A DNA stretch of 54,354 bases from Sphingomonas aquatilis. GTDB taxonomy: Bacteria > Pseudomonadota > Alphaproteobacteria > Sphingomonadales > Sphingomonadaceae. Where the stretch lies: NCBI RefSeq assembly GCF_014196115.1, contig NZ_JACIDB010000014.1, positions 1 to 54,354 on the forward strand, read 5' to 3'. The notes under the pieces were generated by a model. The model had not been told where the DNA came from, did no database searches, and was given only the letters and a program-made list of their open reading frames with translations. The translations under genes and the position numbers were made by a program. Positions 17,397 through 25,782 of this stretch are shown piece after piece. Position 1 is the stretch's first letter; every line of letters starts with the position of its first letter.

Positions 17397-17921
17397 TCAC
17401 GGCCCTCCGTCCGTAGCTGCCGGGCGTTCAGCGCCATTCCGGCGAAACGCTTCTGCCGTCGATCCTCTTGCGGGTAAGTATGGCCCGAGCAGCAGTAGCC
17501 CGACCCCGAGCGAAATCCACACGTCGGCGAGGTTGAAAACGAAGGGGTGCCAGCTCCCGAAGTGCAGCCCGAGGAAGTCGGTTACAGACCAGCGTGCGGC
17601 GCGGTCGATCAGATTGCCCACGGCGCCGGCCGCGGCGACCGCTAAGGCCGTGCGCTGCCAGCCCTGCGAGCGGTAGGCCCACGCGACAAGGCCGAGGGTC
17701 AGGATTGCCGTGAGCCCGATCAGGAGGGCGCGCCCGACGTCGCCATCAGAGGCGAGCAGGCTGAACGACACGCCCTCGTTAAAGGTCAGGCGCAGCGAGA
17801 CGAAGGGCAGGAAATCGCCCGCCGGCCCATAGGGTTCGAGCGCAGCCCGCGCCCATGCCTTGGTCGCCAGGTCTAGCGCGGCCCCCGTGGCGATCAGCAG
17901 CGTGGCCGTGCCCGCTTTCAT
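17397..17921 (-). CDS. lspA: Signal peptidase II (LspA / PbrC-like)
   Basis: A 174-residue protein with four membrane helices. It has the lipoprotein signal peptidase motifs LTFNEGVSFSLL, AGAVGNLIDRAARWSVTDFL (catalytic Asp) and PFVFNLADVWISLG (second catalytic Asp). A C-terminal hydrophilic tail extends about 20 residues. It cleaves prolipoprotein signal peptides. Extra lspA copies are typical of lead/cadmium resistance operons (pbrC), and here it follows the FTR1 permease on the same strand by 96 nt, so it is probably part of a pbr-type operon rather than the housekeeping copy. Confidence 0.93.
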   Translation of the reverse strand: MKAGTATLLIATGAALDLATKAWARAALEPYGPAGDFLPFVSLRLTFNEGVSFSLLASDGDVGRALLIGLTAILTLGLVAWAYRSQGWQRTALAVAAAGAVGNLIDRAARWSVTDFLGLHFGSWHPFVFNLADVWISLGVGLLLLGPYLPARGSTAEAFRRNGAERPAATDGGP

Positions 17922-18017
17922 GTCCGCTGCGTACCCGCGAGGTCCTGGCGCCCGTCGCGGATGCGCGACATGCCGGCCAGTGTGCGCGAGCGAAGCGGGG
18001 GCAAATGCGAGCCTCGC

Positions 18018-19979
18018 CTAGTGAGCCGTCGCCGGGCCGGAACCCGAGCGAGATCGGTTGCGCCGATTCCAGGCAAACCCCACTGCGATGGCGACCGCCA
18101 TCAGGAGTTGCGCCAGCACCGATTGCCAGGTGGGGAATAACCCTAGCATCGACAGCCGCGGCACGTCCGCGAGCGGTGCGATGTTGATAAGGCCGGCCTC
18201 CTGGAGAGCGGCGACGCCCTTGCCCGCAAGCACGACGGTCAGAACGGCCATGAGCCAGGAGCTATAGCGGAAGAACTGCGCGATCGGCAGCTTGCGGCTG
18301 TAGCGGAGCATTGCCCAGGCGATCACACCAAGCAGTCCAATGGCCGATCCGGCGCCGGCGAGCAGCATCCCGTTGTCACCTTGCGCGGAGAGAGCGGCGT
18401 AGAACAGGATCGTCTCGAAAACCTCGCGATAGACGACCACGAAGGCGAGTCCGAACAGGAACCAGCCCGACCCGCCCGAGAGCGCCCGCGACATCTTCTC
18501 GCGAATATAGCGCTGCCACTGATCGGCTTGCGCCTTACCGTGCATCCAAATCCCGACCGAGAGCAGCACGAACGCGGCGAACAGCGAGCCGAACCCTTCG
18601 GTCAGCTCCCGGCTCGCGCCGCTGATCCCGATTGCATAGGTGGCGACCGCCCAGGTGATTCCGCCCGCGATGATCGCGCTGACCCAGCCGCCATGAACGT
18701 AGCGCAGCGCCTCGCCGCGGTCGGCTTTACGCAGGAATGCGATCATGGCGACGACGATGAGCAGGGCTTCGAGCCCTTCACGCAGCAGGATCGTGAACGC
18801 GCCCAGGAACGTGGACGCCTCGGTGGCGGCATCGGGCGCGAGCGCCGCTTCTGCATCATCGAAAAAGCCGCCCAGCACCGTGACCTTCTCCGCGAGATCA
18901 TCGGGCGATGCGCCCCGGTCGATCGCGGCGCGGAACTCCCCCATGGCGCCCTCGATTCGGCCCATCAGCGTCGCGTCGCGCGCGGTGAGCGTTGGTTCGA
19001 TCGGCTCGAACCCATCGAGATAGGCTGACAGCGCCAGCTCTTTTGCCATCCGCGCATCGCCACGCCGGGCAGCGGCCACGCTTTCGGCGAGTTTGGCGCG
19101 GGCGACCGCGAGCGAGCCGGGAGCCTGTTGCATCACCTGTTCAGGGTGGCGACGCAGGAACGCGAGCACGGCGTCAGCCTTGGCGTCGCCGATCGCCGCG
19201 CCGAGCGCGGCCGGGGTGAGTGCGACCAGGGTTTTCAGGTCCGGGATGCGACGGCGAAGGGTCGGATCGGATTTCCACAGCCGCTCGCCTTCGCGCGCCT
19301 GCGCGTCCGTGAAGGCGAAGCTCCCGGCTCGGAATGCTACCGCCCAGCGCTGATCGTTCGGCAGATCGGCGAAGCTCTGCATCGCCGTCCCGTCGATGCC
19401 CTGCGTCACCACCTGATAGAGCGCGAAGACGCTGCGCTGGCGCGCACGTTCGGCATCGGTAAAGGCGATCGGGGGTGTCGCGAGCTTGGCGGCGTCGGGG
19501 CCACGGCCGTTGCCCGTCATGCCGTGACAGGACGCGCAGGATTGTTGGAACAGGGCATGGCCGGAGACGAGGTTCGGAGCCTTATCGGGCGCGAGCGGCA
19601 CCGGGTAGGCGCGCAGCAGATCGGCCGCGAGCCCGTGCGCCAGTGTTGCCACCTGTTCAGTCGATCCCTTTTCCGCGATTACCGCTTGGAGGTTGGCGGC
19701 CCGCTGAATGAGGGCTTGGCGCTCCGGCTTCGCCGGCAGGCCTTGAAGCCGTGTCGAGACCGACGCGGCAAACTCATTCATTTCGGCGTATTCCGACGCG
19801 CTCTTGATCCGACCGTTCGCGACCGCGCCTCCATAATCGACGGCCATATAGTCGAGCAGCCGCCATGCGGTTTGCACGTCGCCGGGTTCGGCGAATGCCG
19901 CAGCAGGGATCAGCAGCGCAGCGAGCGCGGCGAGCAGCCGCAGCGAGAGCATTGCCCGGATCAAGGTGAGCAGACGCAC
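18018..19979 (-). CDS. Cytochrome c - FTR1 family permease (PbrT-like)
   Basis: A 653-residue protein. After a signal peptide (cleavage near AAAFA, residue 30) comes a periplasmic domain with a c-type heme motif (C148-A-S-C151-H152). The FTR1 membrane domain follows, with its two REXXE-type motifs, LREGLEALLIV and VYREVFETIL. FTR1 permeases import Fe3+; PbrT homologues in lead operons take up Pb2+ or Fe. It starts with GTG 19979 overlapping the TAG stop of the CDF gene upstream; ATG 19952 is an alternative. A truncated duplicate of its 3' end lies at 8475-8602. Confidence 0.92.
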   Translation of the reverse strand: MRLLTLIRAMLSLRLLAALAALLIPAAAFAEPGDVQTAWRLLDYMAVDYGGAVANGRIKSASEYAEMNEFAASVSTRLQGLPAKPERQALIQRAANLQAVIAEKGSTEQVATLAHGLAADLLRAYPVPLAPDKAPNLVSGHALFQQSCASCHGMTGNGRGPDAAKLATPPIAFTDAERARQRSVFALYQVVTQGIDGTAMQSFADLPNDQRWAVAFRAGSFAFTDAQAREGERLWKSDPTLRRRIPDLKTLVALTPAALGAAIGDAKADAVLAFLRRHPEQVMQQAPGSLAVARAKLAESVAAARRGDARMAKELALSAYLDGFEPIEPTLTARDATLMGRIEGAMGEFRAAIDRGASPDDLAEKVTVLGGFFDDAEAALAPDAATEASTFLGAFTILLREGLEALLIVVAMIAFLRKADRGEALRYVHGGWVSAIIAGGITWAVATYAIGISGASRELTEGFGSLFAAFVLLSVGIWMHGKAQADQWQRYIREKMSRALSGGSGWFLFGLAFVVVYREVFETILFYAALSAQGDNGMLLAGAGSAIGLLGVIAWAMLRYSRKLPIAQFFRYSSWLMAVLTVVLAGKGVAALQEAGLINIAPLADVPRLSMLGLFPTWQSVLAQLLMAVAIAVGFAWNRRNRSRSGSGPATAH

Positions 19980-20605
19980 TACTGCTCTCCCAGTTCGCGC
20001 CGAGCGCCAGTGACGATTTCATAAGCGGAGTGGAGGAACAGGAGGGCGATGAGGCCGGCGACGGCGAGGTCCGGCCAGGCGCTTCCTGTCCACGCCACCA
20101 GACCGGCCGCGGCGATCACCGCGACATTGGCGAGCGCGTCGTTGCGGCTGAACAGCCAGATCGCGCGAACATTGGCGTCCCCTTCCCGGAAACGCGCAAG
20201 CACCAAGGCGGACACGACATTGATCGCGAGCGCGACAACGCCGATTGTGCCCATCAGTTCGGCATCCGGCGCGGTTGCGTTCAGGGCGCGCCAAATCGCG
20301 AAACCGATTACGCCCACGCCAAGCGCACCGAGAAACAACCCCTGCGTCAGCGCGACCTTTGCCCTCGCCCGTGCGGACCAGGCAAGCGCGAGAAGACCGA
20401 TAAGGCTGATCGACCCGTCCCCGAGAAAATCGAGGGAATCCGCTTTCAGCGCTTGGCTATCGGCGATGAACCCGCCGAACAGCTCGGCGACTCCGAAGCC
20501 GAGGTTGAGCACCACGACGGTCAGCAGCGCACGGCGATAGGCCGGATCGGTTTGCGCGCGCGCGGGCTCCCCGTGGCACCCGCAGCTTTCGGTAGAAGCA
20601 TTCAT
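19979..20605 (-). CDS. CDF-superfamily cation transporter of the pbr-like operon
   Basis: A 208-residue protein with six predicted helices. The Cys/His-bearing N-terminus (STESCGCHGEPA) precedes ALKADSLDFLGDGS in TM2 and FSRNDALANVAVI in TM5, the CDF metal sites in Asp/Asn-rich form. It lacks the usual cytoplasmic C-terminal domain. The start is ATG 20605, not the longer open frame, because a MerR-type promoter lies just upstream (20613-20643). First gene of CDF-FTR1-lspA. Likely substrates are divalent cations such as Zn, Cd or Pb. Confidence 0.88.
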   Translation of the reverse strand: MNASTESCGCHGEPARAQTDPAYRRALLTVVVLNLGFGVAELFGGFIADSQALKADSLDFLGDGSISLIGLLALAWSARARAKVALTQGLFLGALGVGVIGFAIWRALNATAPDAELMGTIGVVALAINVVSALVLARFREGDANVRAIWLFSRNDALANVAVIAAAGLVAWTGSAWPDLAVAGLIALLFLHSAYEIVTGARRELGEQ

Positions 20606-20612
20606 GCGGCCT

Positions 20613-20643
20613 TCCTTACCACCTCCAGTCGCTGTAGAAGCAA
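20613..20643 (-). promoter_or_regulatory. MerR-type promoter/operator for the pbr-like operon
   Basis: On the minus strand: TTGCTT (-35, 20638-20643), a 19-bp spacer containing the dyad CTACAGCGACTGGAGG, and TAAGGA (-10, 20613-20618). It sits between the divergent CDF gene and the MerR-family gene, the standard place for a PbrR/CadR/ZntR operator. Confidence 0.8.
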
Positions 20644-20680
20644 GCGAAATGTGCGACACGTTCGCATTAGCAAGGATGGC

Positions 20681-21100
20681 ATGATGAAGCCGGTGATGAT
20701 TGGGCAGCTCGCCAGCGAGACGTCGACAAAAGTGACGACGATCCGGTTTTATGAGTCGATCGGGTTGCTGCGCTCCGCCCCGCGCACGGCGTCGGGCCGT
20801 AGAACCTATGATGCCAGCGACATCGAGCGTTTGCACTTCATCCGCAACGGTCGCCGGCTCGGCTTTTCGGTCGACGAAATACGATCGTTGATGGGGCTGG
20901 CGCAGAACCCGGACCAGGATTGTGGTGCCGCCTCAGCTATCGCTGCTCAGCACCTCAAGGATGTTGAGGAGAGGCTGGCGCAACTCGCGGTGTTGCGGGA
21001 TGAGTTGGCAATGCTCAGCCAGAGCTGCACCAAGGCGCGCATGGCCGATTGTCGGATCATGAAGGCGATCGGCAAAGGCCACCCTCAAGCCGATCAGTAA
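20681..21100 (+). CDS. MerR-family metal regulator (PbrR/CadR/ZntR-like)
   Basis: A 139-residue protein with the MerR winged helix (TKVTTIRFYESIGLLRSAPR, then ASGRRTYDASDIERL), a long dimerisation helix and metal cysteines DQDCGAAS, SQSCTKA and MADCRIM. The last pair is C-x7-C. This three-Cys layout is typical of Pb/Cd/Zn-responsive members. It probably activates the divergent CDF-FTR1-lspA operon through the 19-bp-spacer promoter. The start may be ATG 20681 or the adjacent ATG 20684. The open frame extends upstream, but only this start lies downstream of the promoter. Confidence 0.9.
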   Translation: MMKPVMIGQLASETSTKVTTIRFYESIGLLRSAPRTASGRRTYDASDIERLHFIRNGRRLGFSVDEIRSLMGLAQNPDQDCGAASAIAAQHLKDVEERLAQLAVLRDELAMLSQSCTKARMADCRIMKAIGKGHPQADQ

Positions 21101-22296
21101 TAGTCGGCTAGCCTGAGGTCGCGCACATCACCCGAGGCCATCGTCAGCTTTACGAGGGTGCCAGCAGGCCGGGAGCGCACTTGCCAGAGCTCCCCACGCG
21201 TATAGTTCGCATCGATCGAATGGCCGTTCACCGCCACGATCCGGTCGCCGACCGCCCAGCCAGCCTTTTCCGCGGGACTGTTCGCCGCCACATGAACGAC
21301 GGTGAGCGCCGTTGGTGAGGCTGCGAGGCCAAGGCCGCTACGGTCCTTCAGCATCGGCAGGCGACGACGAGGACCGAGTGGCCGGAGCCACACGAATCCG
21401 GCGGTCACGTCGAACACCACGTCGAATTGAGCGATCAGCGGTAGGCCGACATTGCCAACCGTGCTGGTGGAGAGCCAAGCTCTCATCCCGAGTGTGGGGA
21501 CGTTCGAGACGCCAAGCCCTTCAATGTTGATGTTCTGGGTTGTGAAAGCATCGTTGACTCGCACGCCATCGACGCCGCCGATCGCCGCGGTCGAGACGAG
21601 CTTCCCGTTCAACAGCCCTTGATCGCGGGCATAGGCCGACGAGAGCATCAGCGCGGCCGAGCTGCCAAGATCGATCATCAAGGGCACGGGAGACAGGCCC
21701 TCGACGGAGGCCCGGATGAACAGCTCCTGCTTGGCACCGCGTCCGAGCGCGACAGCGCGCCAGTCGGGGCCGGCGAGAAACGTGCCTGACTTGACGACCG
21801 CCATACGCCTGTTCGCGAAATCGAGCGCGATGCAGCTGCCCGTGAACATATCGGCACCGAGGAGAACGTCGATCGGTCGTCCGAAGGCCGCCGACACTGA
21901 ACTCAGATCACCAACAACGGCAAAGGGTAAGCGACGGGTTTCGCGGGCGAGCTGTACGTCGATGTCGCGGACCAGCAGCACCGGGGCCTTGGCGCTCAGC
22001 CCGCTAATCATGCGCCGCTCACCATTGTTCAAGCCGAGCTTCGCCGCGAGCGCCGTGCTCATGATCGACGCGCCGCTGCCACTGTCGAGCACCGCCCGCG
22101 CCGGCACTCCGCGCACTTGTGCCGAAACAAGGAGGGTATCACCCGTGCCGACTTCCAGCGGCTCCCATTCGAGGTGAGCCGCGCCGAAGTTCCACGAGGC
22201 CGCAGACCGGGAAGTCTGTCGCGCGAGCGTTGGAGAACCGAGCACCAAGCCGGTTCCACAGGCCACCAGCCGCGCCACTAATGAGCGTCGAGACAT
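21094..22296 (-). CDS. Retropepsin-like aspartic protease with PDZ domain
   Basis: A 400-residue secreted protein beginning MSRRSLVARLVACG (signal peptide, cleavage near TLARQ). The first retropepsin lobe has ARAVLDSGSGASIMSTAL (DSG in place of DTG) and the second has PLMIDLGSSAALML (DLG). A PDZ domain covers roughly residues 315-400, with AANSPAEKAGWAVGDRI. Such proteins cleave or bind periplasmic peptides. ATG 22296 is chosen because it begins the signal peptide; the longer upstream frame is not protein-like. It converges with the MerR gene, overlapping by 7 nt. No evident link to metals. Confidence 0.8.
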   Translation of the reverse strand: MSRRSLVARLVACGTGLVLGSPTLARQTSRSAASWNFGAAHLEWEPLEVGTGDTLLVSAQVRGVPARAVLDSGSGASIMSTALAAKLGLNNGERRMISGLSAKAPVLLVRDIDVQLARETRRLPFAVVGDLSSVSAAFGRPIDVLLGADMFTGSCIALDFANRRMAVVKSGTFLAGPDWRAVALGRGAKQELFIRASVEGLSPVPLMIDLGSSAALMLSSAYARDQGLLNGKLVSTAAIGGVDGVRVNDAFTTQNINIEGLGVSNVPTLGMRAWLSTSTVGNVGLPLIAQFDVVFDVTAGFVWLRPLGPRRRLPMLKDRSGLGLAASPTALTVVHVAANSPAEKAGWAVGDRIVAVNGHSIDANYTRGELWQVRSRPAGTLVKLTMASGDVRDLRLADYY

Positions 22297-22558
22297 ACCG
22301 ATTGCTTCAACACGGGCCGTCAAAAAGCCACCTCCAGCCCCCCGTCCGCAGGAGAGCAAATTGCGGTTACATGCTCTAGCAACTGGAGGAGCAAGGGTTT
22401 TTGAAGCGCCCGAAATGCTATCCTGTTCAAATGCCCTCTCGAAAATGAGCAGTTGAGGCAGGTCAGGAACCGGTCGAATAAGACCGAAGTAGGCAATTTC
22501 GCTTGCGCGACCTTGGCGAGCAGGACCCCAGTTCACGAAGAAACGTGAAGCTATCGCC

Positions 22559-22780
22559 TCACCCGCAGCAGCCCGCCACAGTCCCGTTTGCTTTCGCTTC
22601 CTGGATCGGAGGGCATGGGACATCGCCAAATGAGCAGAACACGCAGCAGTCGCCAGCCAGGGGCCGCAGCACCACCGCGCAATGCCGGCAATCATAGAAG
22701 AATTGGCAGGCGTTGGTGGGCATCCTTTCGGTGGCCACCCCGCCGCATTTGGGACAGGTCAGGGTTGAGGTGAGCTGCAT
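22559..22780 (-). CDS. GDCCVxC-domain protein associated with merT
   Basis: A 73-residue Cys-rich protein. It has TCPKCGG near the N-terminus (zinc-ribbon-like), FYDCRHC, the signature AGDCCVFCSFGDVPCPP, and a terminal CCG. The GDCCVxC family is described as a small (seleno)protein family found with mercury and other metal genes; the exact role is unknown. Here the key position is an ordinary Cys codon. Its ATG 22780 overlaps the merT stop (TGATG), so it is co-translated with merT. Binding Hg2+ delivered by MerT is a reasonable inference. Confidence 0.85.
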   Translation of the reverse strand: MQLTSTLTCPKCGGVATERMPTNACQFFYDCRHCAVVLRPLAGDCCVFCSFGDVPCPPIQEAKANGTVAGCCG

Positions 22781-23196
22781 CAGGAAAGCGCGTTCATCAG
22801 CGGCGCTTCTAGGAGGTCCCAGGCGAACGCGATAAGCGTCAGAACCGTTCCAATCGCGAGCAGGATAGGTGTCGCGCGCGAGGGCAGCGGCATTGTGCAG
22901 GACCGGTCCCCAGCACAGGACCTCCGCCGCTGCGCGTAGGCCCACCACCCAGCAGCCAAGCCGATGAGGGAGGTCGCCGTTAGCGGCCACCGTAGTGGTA
23001 TCAGCGCGGCGAAGTTGCTGGACAGGCCCGCCCCCAGGCCGAGCGCCGCGAGTGCGAGGGGCAGGACGCAGCATGACGCCGCAGCTAGAACAGCGGCTAA
23101 GCTCGCAAGCGCGCCGAGGGCGGATAGCCCCGTGTCGGCGCGACGTCGTGACGTTGGTGCGCCTAGGGGTTCACGCGGGATGGTCTCTTGGTTCAT
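22780..23196 (-). CDS. merT: MerT-like mercuric ion transporter
   Basis: A 138-residue inner-membrane protein with three hydrophobic helices. TM1 carries the vicinal pair AAASCCVLPLALA, and the following cytoplasmic loop carries RRRSCAGDRSCTMP (C-x5-C). Both match the Hg2+ relay of MerT. It moves Hg2+ from periplasm to cytosol. It is the first gene divergent from merR. No merP or merA follows; the only partner is the GDCCVxC protein, so the usual route to volatile Hg(0) is not encoded here. Confidence 0.9.
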   Translation of the reverse strand: MNQETIPREPLGAPTSRRRADTGLSALGALASLAAVLAAASCCVLPLALAALGLGAGLSSNFAALIPLRWPLTATSLIGLAAGWWAYAQRRRSCAGDRSCTMPLPSRATPILLAIGTVLTLIAFAWDLLEAPLMNALS

Positions 23197-23228
23197 CTAT
23201 CGCCTCTAGCGGGTTAGCCCGTTATGCA

Positions 23229-23247
23229 TCCTGTAGTGACTACAGGA
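23229..23247. promoter_or_regulatory. MerR operator between merR and merT
   Basis: TCCTGTAG-TGA-CTACAGGA is a perfect 8-bp dyad with a 3-nt centre. On the minus strand it lies between a TTGCTC -35 and a CATAAC -10 separated by 19 bp, the MerR-activated geometry driving merT. It starts 11 nt before the merR start codon. Confidence 0.85.
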
Positions 23248-23258
23248 GCAAGCAATAT

Positions 23259-23675
23259 ATGCGCGTTGAGGAAAGCATCACGATCGGCGAGCTGTCTCGC
23301 CGGACTGGCGTGAATATCGAGACGATCCGGTACTTCGAGCGCGTTGGTGTTCTCGCAACGCCACCCCGCACAAGCGGCGGGCGGCGGGTATATGGGACCG
23401 GTCACGTCCGCGCACTTGGGTTCGTCCGTCGCGCGCGCGAACTCGGCTTCTCCCCGGCCGAGGTGCGCGCGATCCTGTCTCTTGGCGGTTCTGCGCAGGC
23501 GTCATGCAGTGAGGTCCGCGAGATCGCGGCTCACCATCTAGAGCGTGTGCGCGCTAAGATGGAGGATCTGGCGCAACTAGAAAGCCTGCTGGCTGCGACC
23601 ATCGACCGTTGCGAAGGCGACGGGGCGGCGAGGTGCGCCGTGATCGACTTGCTGAACCAACATTCGACTGCGTAG
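23259..23675 (+). CDS. merR: MerR, mercury-type regulator
   Basis: A 138-residue MerR protein with the HTH TIGELSRRTGVNIETIRYFE and wing TSGGRRVYGTGHVRAL. The three mercury-ligand cysteines appear as SCSEVREIA (C82-like), DRCEGDG (C117-like) and ARCAVID (C126-like), the full Hg(II) set. It should repress and, with Hg2+, activate the divergent merT promoter. ATG 23259 is chosen since the dyad operator ends at 23247; a longer frame upstream runs through the operator and merT. Confidence 0.92.
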   Translation: MRVEESITIGELSRRTGVNIETIRYFERVGVLATPPRTSGGRRVYGTGHVRALGFVRRARELGFSPAEVRAILSLGGSAQASCSEVREIAAHHLERVRAKMEDLAQLESLLAATIDRCEGDGAARCAVIDLLNQHSTA

Positions 23676-23748
23676 ATGTCGCATCGCACCCCGTACTCGC
23701 GCAAACGGTCGATAACGGAGCCGATCACCATCACCACGGCACGCGGCC

Positions 23749-24996
23749 CTAGCCACCTATGTGGACGTTGCGCATCACGAAGCCGCTTTTCGGAAGCGCT
23801 GGCAGCCTGGCGAAATCGATGCTCAGGTCTTGGTCCGGTACGTCATAGCGCATCGCGTTGACGAGGAGGTGTGCCGCCACCTTCATGATCGCGAGGACGA
23901 TCCATTCGCCGGGACAGCGATGGCCGAGATAGTGATCGCCGCCGCCCTGCGGAATGAAGTTGAAGGAGTCTTCGTCCCAAGCCCTGAAACGCTCAGGGCG
24001 AAACTCCTGGGGGTCGGCCCAGGTCGCTGCGTCGTGATTGCTCCCATAAAGGTCTAGCACCACTTGACGCCCTTCCGGAAAGGCCATCCCCTCCCACTCG
24101 AAATCTTGGCTCGCGCGCGCCACCACAGCGGGAAAGAAGGGATAGAATCGGCGGACCTCTTGGACGAAGAGCTCGGCATAGTCCGGCTGCTGAACCAAGG
24201 CCGCCCTGATCCCTGAACAGGTTTGCAGCGCGTGGGCGACGAAGGTGATGTACACTGCGATCGCGACGGTCGGGCGAAGGACATTTACCAGTTCGACCGC
24301 TGCGACGTGCGGCGAAAGAAGATCGTCGTGCCGGTCGCGATGCCAGGCTATCGCGTAAGCCGCGGTCCCCGAGCCCGAGCCGATGCTCCCGGCCCGAATG
24401 CCTTCAATGATCCGCTTCGCCCATGCGTCGACGCGACGACGGGCCAGCCGTGACCAAAGATGCCTTGGGCTCGCCGAGCCGGCGGCGTCGAACAGCGCCC
24501 GCAGCTCGCCCGCGCGGTTGCCGGCTTCATCGTCCGGAAGAGGAACTCCCGCCCAAGCGCATACCGCTCGCGTCAGCGGCTCATGCAACTCGTCATAGAA
24601 GACGATCTCTCCTTTGCGCGTCCAGCCCGGCACCGCCCTGCGCCACTCGGCCTCGAACAATTGCGCCAGCGCCCGCACGCGCTCTGGTGTCATCAGGCCC
24701 ATGAACATCTGCTTGCGGTGCCGATGGGTCTCGCCGTCCAGACCCTGAACGCCGCCTTGGCCCAGCAGTGTCTTCTGAATAGCGACCGGCATGGCACCTT
24801 CGCGCTCGAAGCGGGTCGTATCGTAGAAGATTTCGGCGGCCTTGGCCCCCTTAAGGCAGTTGGTCTTTTTCAGCAGGAAACGGGATTCAAAAGCGTTTGC
24901 GCCTAGGCGCTGGCACTGCCTGGAGATGAACCGATAGGGATCGGCGAGGAGAGAAAGGGTTTCGTCCGGGCCTTTCGTGTGTGGTGTCTTAGGCAT
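23749..24996 (-). CDS. CYP152-family cytochrome P450 (fatty-acid peroxygenase)
   Basis: A 415-residue P450. The heme loop is QGGGDHYLGHRCPGEW with Cys361, and the K-helix-like region is EVRRFYPFFPAV. The active-site Arg-Pro pair lies in VNVLRPTVAIAVY, the hallmark that lets CYP152 enzymes (P450-SPalpha, P450-BSbeta, OleT) use H2O2 and the substrate carboxylate instead of an I-helix acid/alcohol pair. It hydroxylates or decarboxylates long-chain fatty acids using H2O2, without a reductase partner; none is encoded nearby. It converges with merR. Cytosolic; regulation not visible. Confidence 0.92.
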   Translation of the reverse strand: MPKTPHTKGPDETLSLLADPYRFISRQCQRLGANAFESRFLLKKTNCLKGAKAAEIFYDTTRFEREGAMPVAIQKTLLGQGGVQGLDGETHRHRKQMFMGLMTPERVRALAQLFEAEWRRAVPGWTRKGEIVFYDELHEPLTRAVCAWAGVPLPDDEAGNRAGELRALFDAAGSASPRHLWSRLARRRVDAWAKRIIEGIRAGSIGSGSGTAAYAIAWHRDRHDDLLSPHVAAVELVNVLRPTVAIAVYITFVAHALQTCSGIRAALVQQPDYAELFVQEVRRFYPFFPAVVARASQDFEWEGMAFPEGRQVVLDLYGSNHDAATWADPQEFRPERFRAWDEDSFNFIPQGGGDHYLGHRCPGEWIVLAIMKVAAHLLVNAMRYDVPDQDLSIDFARLPALPKSGFVMRNVHIGG

Positions 24997-25068
24997 GACC
25001 GGTCCGGTGATTGTTGGGTCTCCTTTGATTAACTCGGAGGAATATCACGGGTTGCAGGCTCACGACAG

Positions 25069-25730
25069 GTGACGAACGAGGACGATCAGGGCGGAGCAGG
25101 CGCGGCCGAGGCGTTCGAGGCCATGCGCGGCGAGCTGGCGCTGCGCCGTGGAGGGCTTGGCGGCCGAGCGCGGCGATCGACATACCCGACCATACCGAGA
25201 CGCTTGGCGTGCTCCAGCAGAACGTGAACACGGCAGGCGAGAACGTCGCGCGCATCGGCCAATTCCTGAAAGCGGCCCCGGCGCTGGCGATGACGCCGGA
25301 GCAGATGGCGCAGCGCATCGCCGCGGCGGGCAGCGCCGCCCGGCGCGAGGATCAGGCGGCGCTCGCCAAGGCGGGCGAGGACAAGGCCCGCATCATGGCC
25401 GATCTTCGCGCCATCGCCGGGTCCGCATGGACACGCGCCGACCAGAAGAATCGGCAGCTATGGTTTGCTCTGGGTGGGGTGGCGGCCGGCATCCTCGCAT
25501 GGGCGATCGTGCCGGGCCTGGTCGCGCGCGAGATCGCACCGGCGAGCTGGCAATGGCCCGAGCGCATGGCGGCGCGGACGCTCGACTTGCCCCGCTGGGA
25601 AGCCGGGCAGCGTATGATCCAGAGCGCCAGTCCCACCGCGTTCCGCGCCATCGTCGGGGCCGACAGGATCGTGACGGCCAACCGCGCGGCGATCGAGGGG
25701 TGCGGCAAAGCCGCAGCGCGAAACGCGTGA
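25069..25730 (+). pseudogene. DUF6118-family gene with two frameshifts
   Basis: A GTG at 25069 opens NEDDQGGAGAAEAFEAMRG. A shift near 25147 moves to VEGLAAER, and another at 25172 moves to AIDIPDHTETLGVLQQN, which continues as the intact 173-residue remainder. The latter contains a TM helix (LWFALGGVAAGILAWAIV) and VGADRIVTANRAAIEGC. Spliced together the three pieces give a continuous DUF6118-like protein, a family I associate with plasmids and conjugative elements. Function unknown. If translated from an internal start, only the C-terminal part would be made. Confidence 0.75.
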
Positions 25731-25782
25731 AACGGTGCGACGCACGATCACGCTCAAGTGGAGTAAAAGTTAGCCGCGCAAG

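Noticed and set aside
20606..20836. A longer CDF protein starting upstream of 20605
   Set aside because: The extension would run through the MerR-type promoter and the 5' end of the divergent regulator.
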